A DNA stretch of 5,482 bases from positions 1-5,482 of the forward strand of contig CAZYWA010000533.1 of the NCBI GenBank assembly GCA_964650975.1, written 5' to 3'. The notes beneath the pieces were generated by a model. That model was given only the letters and a program-made list of their open reading frames with translations, had not been told where the DNA came from and ran no database searches. Shown here one piece after another: positions 5,300 through 5,482 of the stretch. How positions within the stretch are numbered: the first letter of the stretch is position 1; each line of letters opens with the position of its first letter. Origin of the DNA: CAZYWA01 sp964650975 [NCBI: uncultured bacterium] (GTDB taxonomy: Bacteria > JADJOY01). Both the position numbers and the translations under genes were made by a program.

Positions 5300-5325
5300 G
5301 CGGACGCGAGGGACCGCGTCCCTCC
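5300..5325 (-). repeat. REP-like 26-base repeat, copy 2
   Basis: It is identical to the copies at 3730-3755 and 5449-5474. Two hairpins compete within it: GGACGCG (5302-5308) with CGCGTCC (5315-5321), or GAGGGAC (5308-5314) with GTCCCTC (5318-5324). Confidence 0.85.
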
Positions 5326-5377
5326 AAACTGGGGCGAACGGGTATTCAAGGGTGGGATCGGCTCGGACGGAACAGCC

Positions 5378-5400
5378 GGCGCCGCGGAGCGGCGCCCTCC
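5378..5400 (-). repeat. REP-like module with a different stem
   Basis: Stem GGCGCCG (5378-5384), loop CGGAG, stem CGGCGCC (5390-5396), then CTCC. It has the same stem length and terminal tetranucleotide as the 26-base repeat but a different stem sequence. Confidence 0.55.
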
Positions 5401-5416
5401 ACGACCCGCGAACGGC

Positions 5417-5432
5417 GGAGCCGCGGGGCTCC
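5417..5432. repeat. Short GGAGCC/GGCTCC palindrome in the hairpin cluster
   Basis: GGAGCC-GCGG-GGCTCC is a 6-bp stem with a 4-base loop. It begins GGAG and ends CTCC, so its orientation is ambiguous. It is the least typical member of the cluster. Confidence 0.4.
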
Positions 5433-5448
5433 ATCGCGATTCGACGTT

Positions 5449-5474
5449 GCGGACGCGAGGGACCGCGTCCCTCC
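5449..5474 (-). repeat. REP-like 26-base repeat, copy 3
   Basis: It is identical over 26 bases to the copies at 3730 and 5300. Similarity to copy 2 extends a few bases to the left (GACGTT against GACGCC), which suggests a slightly longer unit. Confidence 0.85.
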
Positions 5475-5482
5475 GACCGCCG

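Larger units (their letters stand above)
5249..5474. repeat. Cluster of five short hairpin elements, REP/BIME-like
   Basis: Palindromic modules lie at 5249-5272, 5300-5325, 5378-5400, 5417-5432 and 5449-5474. Four share a layout: a GGAG tetranucleotide directly followed by a 7-bp stem with a 5- or 6-base loop. The first has GGAG on the plus strand and the other three on the minus strand. The module at 5417 (GGAGCC-GCGG-GGCTCC) is a looser relative. Mixed orientation of such units is typical of BIMEs. No transposase gene is visible. Confidence 0.7.

Noticed and set aside
5302-5324. Rho-independent terminators formed by the 26-base repeat
   Set aside because: No T-run follows any copy, and one copy lies inside a coding sequence.
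4438-5349. Minus-strand frame of 303 residues
   Set aside because: Only its middle (about 4530-4705) looks protein-like; the rest crosses the hairpin cluster and lacks coding character.
5249-5474. CRISPR array
   Set aside because: Units are self-complementary, of unequal spacing and mixed orientation, with differing stem sequences. There are no uniform spacers and no cas genes.

Overview
The window comes from a high-GC bacterial chromosome. Its left third is intact and looks functional. Its right two thirds hold broken genes and short palindromic repeats. The taxon cannot be fixed from the sequence. Steroid/acyl-CoA catabolism genes, a DUF222-HNH gene and REP-like palindromes would suit a high-GC environmental bacterium such as an actinobacterium, a myxobacterium or another former 'deltaproteobacterium'. 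This is inference.

Left region (1-1821): a cytochrome P450 gene runs leftwards off the window edge (1-201, minus) and resembles the CYP125 steroid side-chain hydroxylase group. It diverges from an enoyl-CoA hydratase gene (344-1141, plus) that closely resembles, from memory, mycobacterial EchA19. A PaaI-type thioesterase gene (1180-1821) follows, probably in the same operon. The 142-bp divergent spacer holds three operator-like palindromes at exact 32-bp steps. Two match TNNAACNNGTTNNA, the motif known for the TetR-family sterol regulator KstR, and the third differs at one defined position. Operators 1 and 3 each overlap a candidate -10 element. Together this suggests a KstR-like cholesterol/steroid side-chain degradation locus: the P450 oxidises the side chain, the hydratase acts in beta-oxidation of the side-chain CoA thioester, and the thioesterase releases or recycles acyl-CoA.

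Middle region (1822-3035): the base composition is visibly less GC-rich. It holds a decayed minus-strand gene (about 2047-2765) for a membrane protein with C-terminal transmembrane segments. Three frame changes and one amber stop break it, yet each fragment reads as sensible protein.

Right region (3036-5482): a DUF222-HNH endonuclease gene (3048-4529, plus) sits behind a well-spaced promoter that would give a leaderless start. It is split by a clear -1 frame change before the HNH domain and probably by a second one near the N-terminus. The linker between its two domains is built largely from palindromic repeat modules that stay in frame. Beyond it lie a probable second broken minus-strand gene (about 4530-4943), about 300 bp with nothing recognisable, and a cluster of five short hairpins (5249-5474). 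Three or four of these share one layout: a GGAG tetranucleotide next to a 7-bp stem. One is in the opposite orientation and its stem differs by compensatory changes. This is the architecture of REP/BIME elements mobilised by RAYT (TnpA-REP) transposases, although no such gene is visible here.
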